A DNA stretch of 64,000 nt from Rhinopithecus roxellana (GCF_007565055.1 NC_044557.1:81975019-82039018); one strand, 5' to 3'; shown: positions 10,401 to 20,859, counted from the first letter of the stretch. Numbers and translations are program-made. The notes: generated by a model not told the origin, from the letters alone.

Positions 10401-11234
10401 TATTCCATGCTTTGACATGAAGTTTGCTCAACAATAAAATGATCATTCAGCTTCCCAAGTTTATTATTAATTTATTATTGAGATTGTCTCAATACTTAAT
10501 ATTTTAATTTGTGTTACAAATTTAAAATATACATCAATGAATCAGTTAGTCTCTTCTGGACAAACTACATTTCTGGTCTATAAAGCCAAATATCAGAAGC
10601 TGGACTGGGATTGCAGCTAGATAGTGAGACCTGAAATAACTCTTAATTGAAAGACTTCAGTGGAATTTCAGAGGCAGTCATGAAGCATATGGTCTGAAGC
10701 CAAGTTCTAAATCAAGTCAAGGCAAGAATTGAAAAGAAAGCCAATGTAGAAAGTTACAAGTCCAATTTCAAACAAGAAATGTCAAAGGAGGTGTGAGTGA
10801 TTTAAAAAAGTAAAGTACGAAAGAATACCTTGAATCTCTTAGCGTGCAACTCAGTTTTGTATCTCATTCCTATGGCCAAGGACAAAGATGTCTGTCACCT
10901 GTTAATGCACAACATCACCTCAATGCTTTTCCAGAGGAGAGAATAGATAAGGAGTTGGCACCTTATCTCTGAGGCTCTTGTTAAGCATCTAAATTTTTGT
11001 CTGTACATTTGGTAACATGACTGGTCTAATTGCTCAATATTTTGTCATGTTTAGATAGAAGTGCATGAGGAAGATAATAATGTCTATTTTGTGTTCTGTG
11101 CAGTGCATTGGTGATACTGGCCCCCCTTAATAAGGAAATCTCCACTGATACTCACCTCCCATGGTCTCTAAGTGATTTGATAATTACTGGAAAGCCATAC
11201 ATAGGCATTGGGCACAAACCAATTGTTTAATGGC
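10401..11234. other. Unassigned sequence, no gene seen
   Basis: AT-rich single-copy-looking sequence. No long frame and no recognised repeat. Confidence 0.45.
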
Positions 11235-11336
11235 TTTCATTTATTCATCCAGCAAATATTTCTGTAGTGTCTTCTATCTGCCTGGCACTATTTAAGGACA
11301 AGGGACACAGTGATAACAGTGATAAAGACAATAGAA

Positions 11337-11659
11337 AAATGGCTTATTCTTTTTTTTTTTTTTTTTAGAGAGAGAGTCTTGCTCTGTCTTCCAGGCGAGA
11401 ATGCAGTGGCGCAATCTTGGCTCACTGCAGTCTCTGCCCCCCGGATTCCAGCAATTCTCCTGCCTCAGTCTCCCAGGTAGCTGGGATTACAGGCACACAC
11501 CACCATGCCCGGCTAATTTTTGTATTTTTAGACGGGGTTTCACCATGTTGACCAGCCTGGTCTCAAACTCCTGACCTCAGGTGATCCGCTCGCCTTGACC
11601 TCCCAAAGTGCTAGAATTATAGGCATGAGCCACGGCACCCGGCCAAATGGCCTATTCTT
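11337..11659. repeat. Alu target-site duplication pair
   Basis: AAATGGCTTATTCTT at 11337-11351 and AAATGGCCTATTCTT at 11645-11659 flank the Alu. They are 15 bp with one transition difference, as expected for L1-machinery retrotransposition. Confidence 0.9.
11352..11644 (-). mobile_element. AluS-like element, antisense
   Basis: A full-length dimeric Alu about 293 bp long, read from the T-run (A-tail complement) to the reversed 5' end ending CACCCGGCC. It is a 7SL-derived SINE mobilised by L1 proteins. It carries the diagnostic text 'TCACCTGAGGTCAGGAGTTTGAGACCA' on the minus strand, typical of AluS. Subfamily assignment by eye is tentative. It sits inside a reversed L2. Confidence 0.95.
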
Positions 11660-12224
11660 AAGCAATTTGTTTTCATTCTAGTGAAGGAATCAAACAGTAG
11701 TCTTATACACAAATACAAGATAGTTGAAACATAAGATGGTACAGTAAAGAGCATTACCAGGACAATGGTGTAGAGGGTTATTAAGGAGAGGGCTGGCATG
11801 TGCTTCTTTGGATGAGGTAGTCAGAAACAACCTCTCATGGCACTTCAACTGATCCTGGAAGCATGAAAGCCTGACCACCATGCAAAAGGACAGGAAAAGA
11901 AAGTTCCTGACAGAAGTAACAGAAAGAACAAAGGTTTTGGAGTGGTAGAAAGCTTAGTGTTCAAGGAACTTAGACTTGATTAGGGGAAGTTGCAAAGACC
12001 ATGGAGATCCTTAGGGAATTTCACCATATCGATAGTGAAAGGAATTACCAGGCTTGCCATTTACAGAAGGCACTGAGACTTTGGATCAGAAACTTTCTAG
12101 GCAGCTAGACTCTTTTGCAAGCTAAGGTGAAGCATTCAGAAGGCTGCCGAGCTAAGCTCTGCCCACCCACTTCAGTGTTAAAATGTTCATTCCTATAAAA
12201 TGTGTTTGATTTTCCTAAATAAAG

Positions 12225-12360
12225 AGTAGCAGTGGTTAAGAGATGGTGTCTGGAATCAGATAGCCTAGCTTTTTATTCCAACTCTAGACTAGGCATAAAT
12301 GGATCATCTTGGATAACTTACTTAACACAGATGAGTCTTCTTCCTGTTTATTCCAGAGAC
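12225..12360 (+). repeat. MIR SINE fragment
   Basis: Sense MIR start: 'CAGTGGTTAAGAGATGGTGTCTGGAATCAGATAGCCTAGC', then a decayed 'CTTGGATAACTTACTTAAC'. Confidence 0.75.
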
Positions 12361-13420
12361 TTCTGTAAACTGCCTTGTATTGCCTTGGCTTCACCTCTGA
12401 CTCCAGCTCTAGTTATAGCAAACAGTACTTATGGTCCGTGAGTCACTGGCAGCTTCCTGCCTTAAGCAAGAACCACCTCTTCTCCATTTGCAGCCTCAGG
12501 TCTTATCTAGCACAGTGGCATGGTGACCTGAGAAAAGCATGCTTTACCCTCATGTGCAGCCTCAAAGTGAGGAAAAGTTAATGTTCCCAGGGCACGTCTC
12601 AACCAATGAGTGGAGGAACCTGAGAATCCTAAACCCCCAGACCCTCCTAAACCCTCCAGGGTGACAAAAGGACACCACTGTCTCCTTATCCAAAGAAAAA
12701 CTTCCAGTTGCCTAGACACCTTGAAAAACCCTCACCTGAAGAAGATGCCTTACAAAGTGATACTTTTTCTTCTCAAGATCCACCACCACTCATTCCTTTT
12801 TGCCAATACCAATAATTTGGGTCTCTTCTCAGCACAGTCTGAACAAGGATCCAGGATGTACTGTCCTGGCTAAGAGATTCTGGAACCAGTCCTAACCTAC
12901 TGCTGGGATGGTTCCTTGAAGGCTGTACACAATAACAGTGCAGAGTAAATGAGGTGGAGATGCCAGAACTGCTTAGACAGAAAATTGAGGGAGCCAAAAG
13001 ACTAAAGGAAGTGAAAATGTTAGAATGGGTTTATTATGCAAGAGCAGAAAACCCCACTAACTGCCTGTTCAGTAGAAGGACCCATAGAGACTCCTTTACT
13101 AAGGCCATGAAGGCTCTGCTGAAGATGAACAGATTTGAGAAGCCCAGTGGAGGCTTCCATCTGTTGGTGTGATAGTAGAGTCTGCTACCTTGGCACTGGG
13201 CTGCTTTGTATTAGCGTGTTTATAAAATGATCCCAGAATAACAAAGGCCCATGGGCAGAACTTAATTTTCAGAAGCAAAGTAGATGTGACTATCGTAATG
13301 GAAAGAGCTGGGTAGAAATCAAGATGCCTTTACCTGAAGGGATCTATGGTAACAAATCATAGATTAGAATATTCCAGAGGACAAGATAGATGGACAGCCC
13401 ACAAGAGTGCTATTTAATTT
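12361..13420 (+). other. Unassigned; possible decayed ERV-L gag region
   Basis: The segment lies immediately upstream of recognisable ERV-L pol in the same orientation. A frame of 72 codons at 12954-13172 has a charged, helical look compatible with a gag remnant, but no diagnostic motif is seen. I base the suggestion on position rather than sequence. Confidence 0.3.
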
Positions 13421-14610
13421 GAATTAACGTAATTCCCTCCCTTCCCTGACATGCCCAAAATTGAGAACTGGCCGATGTCAGCTAACACAATGAAAAACTA
13501 GTCCTTCACCAAATTTCTGGATCTAAATTAGTTTACAGACCCAGAGGTTATTGATCAAAGGGCAGGCTTGTTTTCCTTGAGGAAGGACTCCATAATATCA
13601 TCATTTGTATATGTAAGAAATATCTCCCCAAATAAATTTTCCAGAATAGCTGTGAAGAGGAAAATAGAACATCTAGACCTTTCAAGGACAGTTGAATACA
13701 GGGTCTGAGCTGACACTATCCAGGGTCCCAAAATACCATCCAGGAGCTCCAGTGGAGTGGAGGCTCACAGAATCCAAGTAATAAACAGATTTCTGATACA
13801 AGTTCATTCTACAGTGAGTTCATGGAGTCCACAGACATATTTCCCAATTCTCAAGTATATAATTGGGATAGATATATTAAATAACTGGCAGATGTTATTA
13901 TTCCCTGACCTATGGAATATGAGTCAAAATTATAGGAAACTCCTAAGATTGCCTCCACCCTTGCCAAGACAATAAAGCATACATAATAATGCATCCCAGA
14001 AGGAATTCTGGAGATAGCCCTACCACCAGACATGCAGGATGCAGGGAGGATAGTTCCTACCTATTCTTATTCAATTCACTTGTATGGGACCAGAAATAAT
14101 AAAACCTGTTAGTTGTGGTAGAAGACAGTGAACTCTTGTAAACTTCACCAAGTGTTATGATCACCCTCACAGCTCCTCTGCTGGATGCAAAATCCTTTTG
14201 AAACAGATCAACAGAGACTTTGGTACTGGTTCTGAGGCTACCAACTTGGTGAATTATCTAATTGTGTCACGAAGGAGGATCATAGGCAGTTTTCTCTTTT
14301 GTAGGAAGAACATTACATGCTCACTTTATTTTTCCGGGGCTATATAAGTCTCCTGCTCTCAGACACAATGTAGTCAGCAGGAACCTTCATCACATTAGCA
14401 TTCCTCAGAACACCATATTGGTCTACAATATTGATGATATCATGTTAATAAGATCTGGTGAAAAGGAAGTAGTAAGTACTCTAGATCTCCGGCAGGATAA
14501 ATACATGTTGGAGGACTGGAGACAAACCACATGAAAAAATAGCTGCTCACCATGTTAGTGATGTTTTTAGGGGTCCAGTGGTCTAAGACAGGCTGGGACA
14601 TCCCCTCTAA
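13421..14610 (+). pseudogene. ERV-L-type endogenous retrovirus pol, 5' half (protease/RT), broken
   Basis: Fossil of an ERV-L class (class III) pol gene, which in the virus encoded protease, reverse transcriptase, RNase H and integrase. Around 13740-13980 a 72-codon frame contains the protease-to-RT junction, with a Tyr-Ile-Ile-Gly-Ile-Asp-Ile segment followed by Asn-Trp-Gln. Around 14420-14460 the RT active-site region is recognisable, with two catalytic aspartates followed by Ile-Met-Leu-Ile, but the residue expected to be Tyr two places before the first Asp reads Asn. Around 14565-14610 the Phe-Leu-Gly-Val-Gln-Trp segment and the downstream Ile-Pro-Ser-Lys remain. Stops and shifts occur throughout. 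The gene stops at the minus-strand L1 insertion and resumes at 20860. No LTR that clearly belongs to it was found in the window. Confidence 0.8.
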
Positions 14611-14625
14611 GGATGAGCAGTTTTT
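14611..14625. repeat. Target-site duplication, left copy, of the full-length L1
   Basis: GGATGAGCAGTTTTT is identical to 20845-20859. In the L1 sense orientation the insertion junction reads AT|AAAA, close to the TT|AAAA preference of L1 endonuclease. The last five T residues are indistinguishable from the A-tail complement. Confidence 0.95.
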
Positions 14626-14905
14626 TTTTTTTTTTTTGAATGAAATTTTTTTTATTTTTTTATTTTTTTATTTTTATTTTTTATTATACTTTAAGTTCTA
14701 GGGTACATGTGCATAACGTGCAGGTTTGTTACATATGTATACTTATGCCATGTTGGTGTGCTGCACCCATCAACTCGTCAGCACCCATCAATTCATCATT
14801 TATATCATGTATAACTCCCCAATGCAATCCCTCCCTCCTCCCCCCTCCCCATGATAGGCCCCAGTGTGTGATGTTCCCCTTCCAGAGTCCAAGTGATCTC
14901 ATTGT
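14626..14905 (-). other. L1 3' UTR and patterned A-tail
   Basis: It follows the ORF2 stop. It includes the G-rich polypurine tract of L1 3' UTRs (C-rich on + at about 14830-14850) and an AATAAA signal at 14685-14680. The tail then shows several TAAAAA-type units, an eight-base TTTCATTC on the minus strand (14645-14638), and a final 17-A run that includes five bases shared with the TSD. Confidence 0.85.
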
Positions 14906-17900
14906 TCAGTTCCCACCTATGAGTGAGAACATGCGGTGTTTGGTTTTCTCTTCTTGTGATAGTTTGCTAAGAATGATGGTTTCCAGCTGCATCCATGTCC
15001 CTACAAAGGACACAAACTCATCCTTTTTTATGGCTGCATAGTATTCCATGGTGTGTATGTGCCACATTTTCTTAATCCAGTCTGTCACAGATGGACATTT
15101 GGGTTGATTCCAAGTCTTTGCTATTGTGAATAGTGCCGCAATAAACATACGTGTGCATGTGTCTTTGTAGTAGAATAATTTATAATCCTTTGGGTATATA
15201 CCCAGTAGTGGGATGGCTGGGTCATATGGTACATCTAGTTCTAGATCCTTGAGGAATTGCCATACTGTTTTCCATAATGGTTGAACTAGTTTACAATCCC
15301 ACCAACAGTGTAAAAGTGTTCCTATTTCTCCACATCCTCTCCAACACCTGTTGTTTCCTGACTTCTTAATGATTGCCATTCTAACTGGTGTGAGATGGTA
15401 TCTCATTGTGGTTTTGATTTGCATTTCTCTGATGGCGAGTGATGATGAGCATTTTTTTCATGTGTCTGTTGGCTGTATAAATGTCTTCTTTTGAGAAATG
15501 TCTGTTCATATCCTTTCCCCACTTTTTGATGGGGTTGTTTTTTTCTTGTATATTTGTTTGAGTTCTTTGTAGATTCTGGATATTAGCCCTTTGTCAGATG
15601 AGTAGGTTGCAAAAATTTTCTCCCATTCTGTAGGTTGCCTGTTCACTCTGATGGTAGTTTCTTTTGCTGTGCAAAAGCTCTTTAGTTTAATTAGATCCCA
15701 TTTGTCAATTTTGGCTTTTGCTGCCGTTGCTTTTGGTGTTTTAGACATGAAGTCCTTGCCCATGCCTATGTCCTGAATGGTACTACCTAGATTTTCTTCT
15801 AGGGTTTTTATGGTATTAGGTCTAACATTTAAGTCTCTAATCCATCTTGAATTAATCTTCGTATAAGGGATAAGGAAAGGATCCAGTTTCAGCTTTCTAC
15901 TTATGGCTAGCCAATTTTCCCAGCACCATTTATTAAATAGGGATTCCTTTCCCTATTTCTTGTTTCTCTCAGGTTTGTCAAAGATCAGATGGCTGTAGAT
16001 GTGTGGTATTATGTCCGAGGACTCTGTTCTGTTCCATTGGTCTATATCTCTGTTTTGGTACCAGTACCATGCTGTTTTGGTTACTGTAGCCTTGTAGTAT
16101 TGTTTGAAGTCAGGTAGCGTGACGCCTCCGGCTTTGTCCTTTTGACTTAGGATTGTCTTGGCAATGTGGGCTCTTTTTTGGTTCCATATGAACTTTAAAG
16201 CAGTTTTTTCCAATTCTGTGAAGAAAGTCATTGATAGCTTGATGGGGATGGCATTGAATCTATAAATTACCTTGGGCAGTATGGCCATTTTCACGATATT
16301 GATTCTTCCTATCCATGAGCATGGTATGTTCTTCCATTTGTTTGTGTCCTCTTTTATTTCACTGAGCAGTGGTTTGTAGTTCTCCTTGAAGAGGTCCTTT
16401 ACATCCCTTGTAAGCTGGATTCCTAGGTATTTTATTCTCTTTGAAGCAATTGTGAATGGAAGTTCATTCCTGATTTGGCTCTCTGCTTGTCTGTTACTGG
16501 TGTATAAGAATGCTTGTGATTTTTGCACATTAATTTTGTATCCTGAGACTTTGCTGAAGTTGCTTATCAGCTTAAGGAGATTTTGGGCTGAGACAATGGG
16601 GTTTTCTAAATATACAATCATGTCATCTGCAAACAGGGACAATTTGACTTCTTCTTTTCCTAACTGGATACCCTTGATTTCTTTCTCTTGCCTGATTGCC
16701 CTAGCCAGAACTTCCAACACTATGTTGAATAGGAGTGGTGAGAGAGGGCATCCCTGTCTTGTACCAGTTTTCAAAGGGAATTTTTCCAGTTTTTGCCCAT
16801 TCAGAATGATATTAGCTGTGGGTTTGTCATAAATAGCTCTTATTATTTTGAGGTACGTTCCATCAATACCGAATTTATTGAGCATTTTTAGCATGAAGGG
16901 CTGTTGAATTTTGTCAAAAGCCTTTTCTGCATCTATTGAGATAATCATGCGGTTCTTGTCTTTGGTTCTGTTTATATGCTGGATTACGTTTATTGATTTG
17001 CGCATGTTGAACCAGCCTTGCATCCCAGGGATGAAGCCCACTTGATCATGGTGGATAAGCTTTTTGATGTGCTGCTGAATCCCGTTTGCCAGTATTTTAT
17101 TGAGAATTTTTGCATTGATGTTCATCAGGGATATTGGTCTAAAATTCTCTTTTTTTGTTGTGTCTCTGCCAGGCTTTGGTATCAGGATGATGTTGGCCTC
17201 ATAAAATGAGTTAGGGAGGATTCCCTCTTTTTCTATTGATTGGAATAGTTTCAGAAGGAATGGTACCAGCTCCTCCTTGTACCTCTGGTAGAATTCAGCT
17301 GTGAATCCATCTGGTCCTGGACTTTTTTTGGTGGGTAGGCTATTAATTGTTGACTCAATTTCAGAGCCTGCTATTGGTCTATTCAGGGATTCAACTTCTT
17401 CCTGGTTTAGTCTTGGGAGAGTGTAAGTGTCCAGGAAATTATCCATTTCTTCTAGATTTTCTAGTTGATTTGCGTAGAGGCGTTTATAGTATTCTCTGAT
17501 GGTTGTTTGTATTTCTGTGGGGTCGGTGGTGATATCCCCTTTATCATTTTTTATTGCGTCTATTTGATTCCTCTCTCTTTTCTTCTTTATTAGTCTTGCT
17601 AGCGGTCTGTCAATTTTGTGGATCTTTTCAAAAAACCAACTCCTGGATTCATTGATTTTTTGGAGGGTTTTTTGTGTCTCTATCTCCTTCAGTTCTACTC
17701 TGATCTTAGTTATTTCTTGCCTTCTGCTAGCTTTTGAATGTGTTTGCTCTTGCCTCTCTAGTTCTTTTAATTGTGATGTTAGAGTGTCAATTTTAGATCT
17801 TTCCTGCTTTCTCTTGTGGGCATTTAGTGCTATAAATTTCCATCTACACACTGCTTTAAATGTGTCCCAGAGATTCTGGTATGTTGTATCTTTGTTCTCA

Positions 17901-18730
17901 TTGGTTTCAAAGAACATCTTTATTTCTGCTTTCATTTCGTTATGTACCCAGTAGTCATTCAGGAGCAGGTTGTTCAGTTTCCATGTAGTTGAGCAGTTTT
18001 GATTGAGTTTCTTAGTCCTGAGTTCTAGTTTGATTGCACTGTGGTCTGAGAGACAGTTTGTTATAATTTCTGTTCTTGTACATTTGCTGAGGAGTGCTTT
18101 ACTTCCAATTATGTGGTCAATTTTGGAATAAGTGCGATGTGGTCCTGAGAAGAATGTATATTCTGTTGATTTGGGGTGGAGAGTTCTATAGATGTCTATT
18201 AGGTCCGCTTGGTGCAGAGATGAGTTCAATTCCTGGATATCCTTGTTAACTTTCTGTCTCGTTGATCTGTCTAATGTTGACAGTGGAGTGTTGAAGTCTC
18301 CCATTATTATCGCATGGGAGTCTAATTCTCTTTGTAAGTCTCTAAGGACTTGCTTTATGAATCTGGGTGCTCCTGTATTGGGTGCATATATATTTAGGAT
18401 AGTTAGCTCTTCCTGTTGAATTGATCCCTTTACCATTATGTAATGGCCTTCTTTGTCTCTTTTGATCTTTGATGGTTTAAAGTCTGTTTTATCAGAGACT
18501 AGGATTGCAACCCCTGCTTTTTTTTGTTCTCCATTTGCTTGGTAGATCTTCCTCCATCCCTTTATTTTGAGCCTATGTATGTCTCTGCATGTGAGATGGG
18601 TCTCCTGAATACAGCAGACTGATGGGTCTTGACTCTTGATCCAGTTTGCCAGTCCGTGTCTTTTAATTGGAGCATTTAGTCCATTTACATTTAAGGTTAA
18701 TATTGTTATGTGTGAACTTGATCCTGTCAT
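14906..18730 (-). pseudogene. L1 ORF2p (endonuclease-reverse transcriptase), broken by a nonsense codon and frameshifts
   Basis: ORF2p nicks target DNA and reverse-transcribes L1 RNA at the nick. The first 925 codons are open (18730-15953). All apurinic-type endonuclease residues expected in L1 are visible: Asn14, Glu43, Asp145, Asn147, Asp205, Asp229 and His230. The RT Phe-Ala-Asp-Asp motif near residue 700 is also intact. Codon 926, usually Trp, is TAG (15955-15953). Near 15535-15545 four bases are missing from an A/C-rich run (about codon 1064), giving a stop at 15508-15506. At 15452-15458 a 7-base homopolymer has one extra base, which returns the original frame. The last frame (15424-14906) keeps the C-x3-C-x7-H-x4-C cysteine motif and the normal C-terminus. 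Net length is one codon below the usual 1275. Any product would be EN plus RT without the C-terminal domain. Confidence 0.95.
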
Positions 18731-18793
18731 TATGATATTAACTGGTTATTTTGCTCGTTAGTTGATGCAGTTTCTTCCTAGCTTCGATGGTCT
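18731..18793 (-). other. L1 inter-ORF spacer
   Basis: 63 bp between the ORF1 stop and the ORF2 ATG, the usual spacing in primate L1. ORF2 translation in L1 is by an unconventional reinitiation process, and the canonical spacing is kept here. Confidence 0.9.
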
Positions 18794-19810
18794 TTACATT
18801 TTGGCATGTTTTTGCAATGGCTGGTACCGGTTGTTCCTTTCCATGTTTAGGGCTTCCTTCAGGGTCTCTTGTAAGGCAGGCCTGGTGGTGACAAAATCTC
18901 TAAGCATTTGCTTATCTGTAAAGGATTTTATTTCTCCTTCACTTATGAAACTTAGTTTGGTTGGATATGAAATTCTGGGTTGAAAATTCTTTTCTTTAAG
19001 AATGTTGAATATTAGCCCCCACTCTCTTCTGGCTTGTAGAGTTTCTGCCGAGAGATCTGCTGTTAGTCTGATGGGCTTCCCTTTGTGGGTAACCCGACCT
19101 TTCTCTCTGGCTGCCCTTAAGATTTTTTCCTTCATTTCAACTTTGGTGAATCTGGCAATTATGTGTCTTGGAGTTGCTCTTCTCGAGGAGTATCTTTGTG
19201 GTGTTCTCTGTATTTCCTGAATTTGAATGTTGGCCTGCCCTACTAGGTTGGGGAAGTTCTCCTGGATGATATCCTGAAGAGTGTTTTCCAACTTGGTTCC
19301 ATTTTCCCCCTCACTTTCAGGCACCCCAATCAGACGTAGATTTGGTCTTTTTACATAATCCCATACTTCTTGCAGGCTTTGTTCATTTCTTTTTCTTCTT
19401 TTTTCTTTTGGTTTCTCTTCTCGCTTCATTTCATTCATTTGATCCTCAATCGCTGATACTCTTTCTTCCAGTTGATCGAGTCGGTTACTGAAGCTTGTGC
19501 ATTTGTCACGTATTTCTCGTGTCATGGTTTTCATCTCTGTCATTTCGTTTATGATCTTCTCTGCATTCATTAGTCTAGCTGTCAGTTCTTCCACTCTTTT
19601 TTCAAGATTTTTAGTTTCTTTGCGCTGGGTACGTAATTCCTCCTTTAGCTCTGAGAAGTTTGATGGACTGAAGCCTTCTTCTCTCATCTCGTCAAAGTCA
19701 TTCTCTGACCAGCTTTGATCCATTGCTGGCGATGGGCTGCGCTCCTTTGCAGGGGGAGATGCGCTCTTATTTTTTGAATTTCCAGCTTTTCTGCCCTGCT
19801 TCTTCCCCAT
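18794..19810 (-). CDS. L1 ORF1p, intact RNA-binding chaperone
   Basis: Trimeric RNA-binding protein that coats L1 RNA and forms the cytoplasmic L1 ribonucleoprotein. The frame is 338 codons, the standard primate length, from ATG to stop with no defect. In order: a basic Ser/Pro-rich N-terminus of about 50 residues with Ser-Pro sites, a heptad-rich Leu/Glu/Lys/Arg coiled coil at roughly 52-150, an RRM-like domain beginning near the conserved Asn-Leu-Arg-Leu-Ile-Gly-Val-Pro at about 157, then the C-terminal domain with the Arg-Arg-Glu-Trp-Gly motif and the conserved end. The coiled coil differs most from L1HS, in line with its fast evolution in primates. The start is the first ATG after the 5' UTR and lies in the expected Met-Gly-Lys-Lys context. 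Whether the locus is transcribed cannot be judged here. Confidence 0.95.
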   Translation of the reverse strand: MGKKQGRKAGNSKNKSASPPAKERSPSPAMDQSWSENDFDEMREEGFSPSNFSELKEELRTQRKETKNLEKRVEELTARLMNAEKIINEMTEMKTMTREIRDKCTSFSNRLDQLEERVSAIEDQMNEMKREEKPKEKRRKRNEQSLQEVWDYVKRPNLRLIGVPESEGENGTKLENTLQDIIQENFPNLVGQANIQIQEIQRTPQRYSSRRATPRHIIARFTKVEMKEKILRAAREKGRVTHKGKPIRLTADLSAETLQARREWGLIFNILKEKNFQPRISYPTKLSFISEGEIKSFTDKQMLRDFVTTRPALQETLKEALNMERNNRYQPLQKHAKM

Positions 19811-20844
19811 CTTTGTGGTTTTATCTGTCTCTGGTCTTTGATGATGGTGACGTACTGATGGGGTTTTGGTATAGGTGTCCTTCCTGTTTGATAGTTTTCC
19901 TTCTGACAGTCAGAAGGACTGTCTGTTGGTCTGTTGGAGATTGCTTGAGGTCCACTCCAGACCCTGTTTGCCTGGGTATCAGCAGCAGAGGTTGCCGAAG
20001 ATCGAATATTGCTGAACAGCGAGTGTACCTGTTTGATTCTTCCTTTGGAAGTTTCCTCTCAGGGGTGTACTCCACCCTGTGAGGTGTGGGGTGTCAGACT
20101 GCCCCTAGTGGGGGATGTCTCCCAGCTAGGCTACTCAGGGGTCAGGGACCCACCTGAGCAGGCAGTCTGTCCGTTCTCAGATCTCAACCTCCGCGTTGGG
20201 AGATCCACGGCTCTCCCCAAAGCTGTCAGACAGAGTCGTTCGCGTCTGCACCGGCCCCCGCTGCTTCCCCTGTTGGTCTTCAGCTGTGCGCTGTCCCCAG
20301 AAGTGGAGACTACAGAGACAGGCAGGCTTCCTTGAGCTGCTGTGAGCTCCACCCAGTTCGAGCTTCCCAGAGGCTTTGTTTACCTACTTAAGCCTCAGCA
20401 ATGGCGGGCGCCCCTCCCCCAGCCTCACCGCTGCCCTGCGGATAGATCCCCGCAGACTGCTGTGTTAGCAGTGAGGGAGGCTCCGTGGGTGTGGGACCCT
20501 CCCGGCCAGGTGTGGGATACACTCTCCTGGTGTGCCTGTTTGCTTAAAGCACAGTATTGGGGTGGGAGTTACCCGATTTTCCAGGTGTTGTGTGTCTCAG
20601 TTCCGCTGGCTAGGAAAACGGATTCCCTTCCCCCTTGTGTTTCCAGGTGAGGCGATGCCTCGCCCTGCTTCAGCTCTCGCTGGTCAGGCTGCAGCAGCTG
20701 ACCAGCACCGATTGTCCGGCACTCCCTAGTGAGATGACCCCAGTACCTCAGTTGAAAATGCAGAAATCACCGGTCTTCTGTGTCGCTCGCGCTGGGAGTT
20801 GGAGACTGGAGCTGTTCCTATTCGGCCATCTTGCTCCGCCCCCT
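19811..20844 (-). promoter_or_regulatory. L1 5' UTR: internal sense promoter and antisense promoter region
   Basis: About 1034 bp, GC- and CpG-richer than its surroundings. The YY1 motif CAAGATGGCC lies at L1 position +12 to +21 (window 20833-20824), exactly where it sets transcription start in primate L1. The region also corresponds to the antisense promoter, which drives transcription on the + strand toward 20.9 kb. Long + strand frames here (up to 119 codons) are shadows of the GC-rich UTR. Confidence 0.85.
20401..20445 (+). pseudogene. L1 antisense ORF0-like start, truncated at codon 15
   Basis: Primate L1s can carry a ~70-codon antisense frame (ORF0) in the 5' UTR under the antisense promoter. 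An ATG at 20401 opens with the ORF0-type Met-Ala-Gly-Ala-Pro-Pro-Pro-Ala-Ser, at about the expected distance (~440 bp) from the L1 5' end, but TAG at 20443-20445 ends it. It may predate the ORF0-bearing subfamilies or be a later loss. Confidence 0.7.
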
Positions 20845-20859
20845 GGATGAGCAGTTTTT
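20845..20859. repeat. Target-site duplication, right copy, of the full-length L1
   Basis: GGATGAGCAGTTTTT is identical to the left copy and is followed by ERV-L pol text continuing in the same reading direction. Confidence 0.95.

Larger units (their letters stand above)
11235..12000 (-). repeat. L2 LINE fragment, reverse orientation, split by an Alu
   Basis: The left part (11235-11336) carries reversed L2 3'-end text (TTTATTCATCCAGCAAATATT ... TGCCTGGCACTATTTAAGGAC). The right part (11660-12000) continues with 'TTCATTCTAGTGAAGGAATC' and 'TAGAAAGCTTAGTGTTCAAGGAAC', further along reversed L2. The Alu at 11352-11644 separates them. Confidence 0.65.
14626..20844 (-). mobile_element. Full-length L1PA-type LINE-1 retrotransposon
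   Basis: About 6.2 kb and complete from the 5' UTR start (minus-strand GGCGGAGCAAGATGGCC) to the A-tail. In L1 order it has a 5' UTR 20844-19811, ORF1 19810-18794, a 63-bp spacer, ORF2 18730-14906 and a 3' UTR with tail to 14626. The perfect 15-bp TSD and full length show canonical target-primed reverse transcription. The 3' UTR lacks the youngest L1HS/L1PA2-style wording, and the ORF1 coiled coil is of an older primate type, so I place it loosely in L1PA3 to L1PA8. It disrupts an ERV-L pol fossil. Autonomous mobility is not expected, because ORF2 is broken. Confidence 0.97.

Noticed and set aside
16386..18419. Plus-strand frames of 60-148 codons across the minus-strand L1 ORF2
   Set aside because: Shadow frames opposite a well-conserved coding strand. 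None matches a known protein.
19497..20850. Plus-strand frames of 65-119 codons in the L1 5' UTR
   Set aside because: Antisense frames in a GC-rich UTR. Only the short ORF0-like start at 20401 has a basis in known L1 biology, and it is stopped at codon 15.
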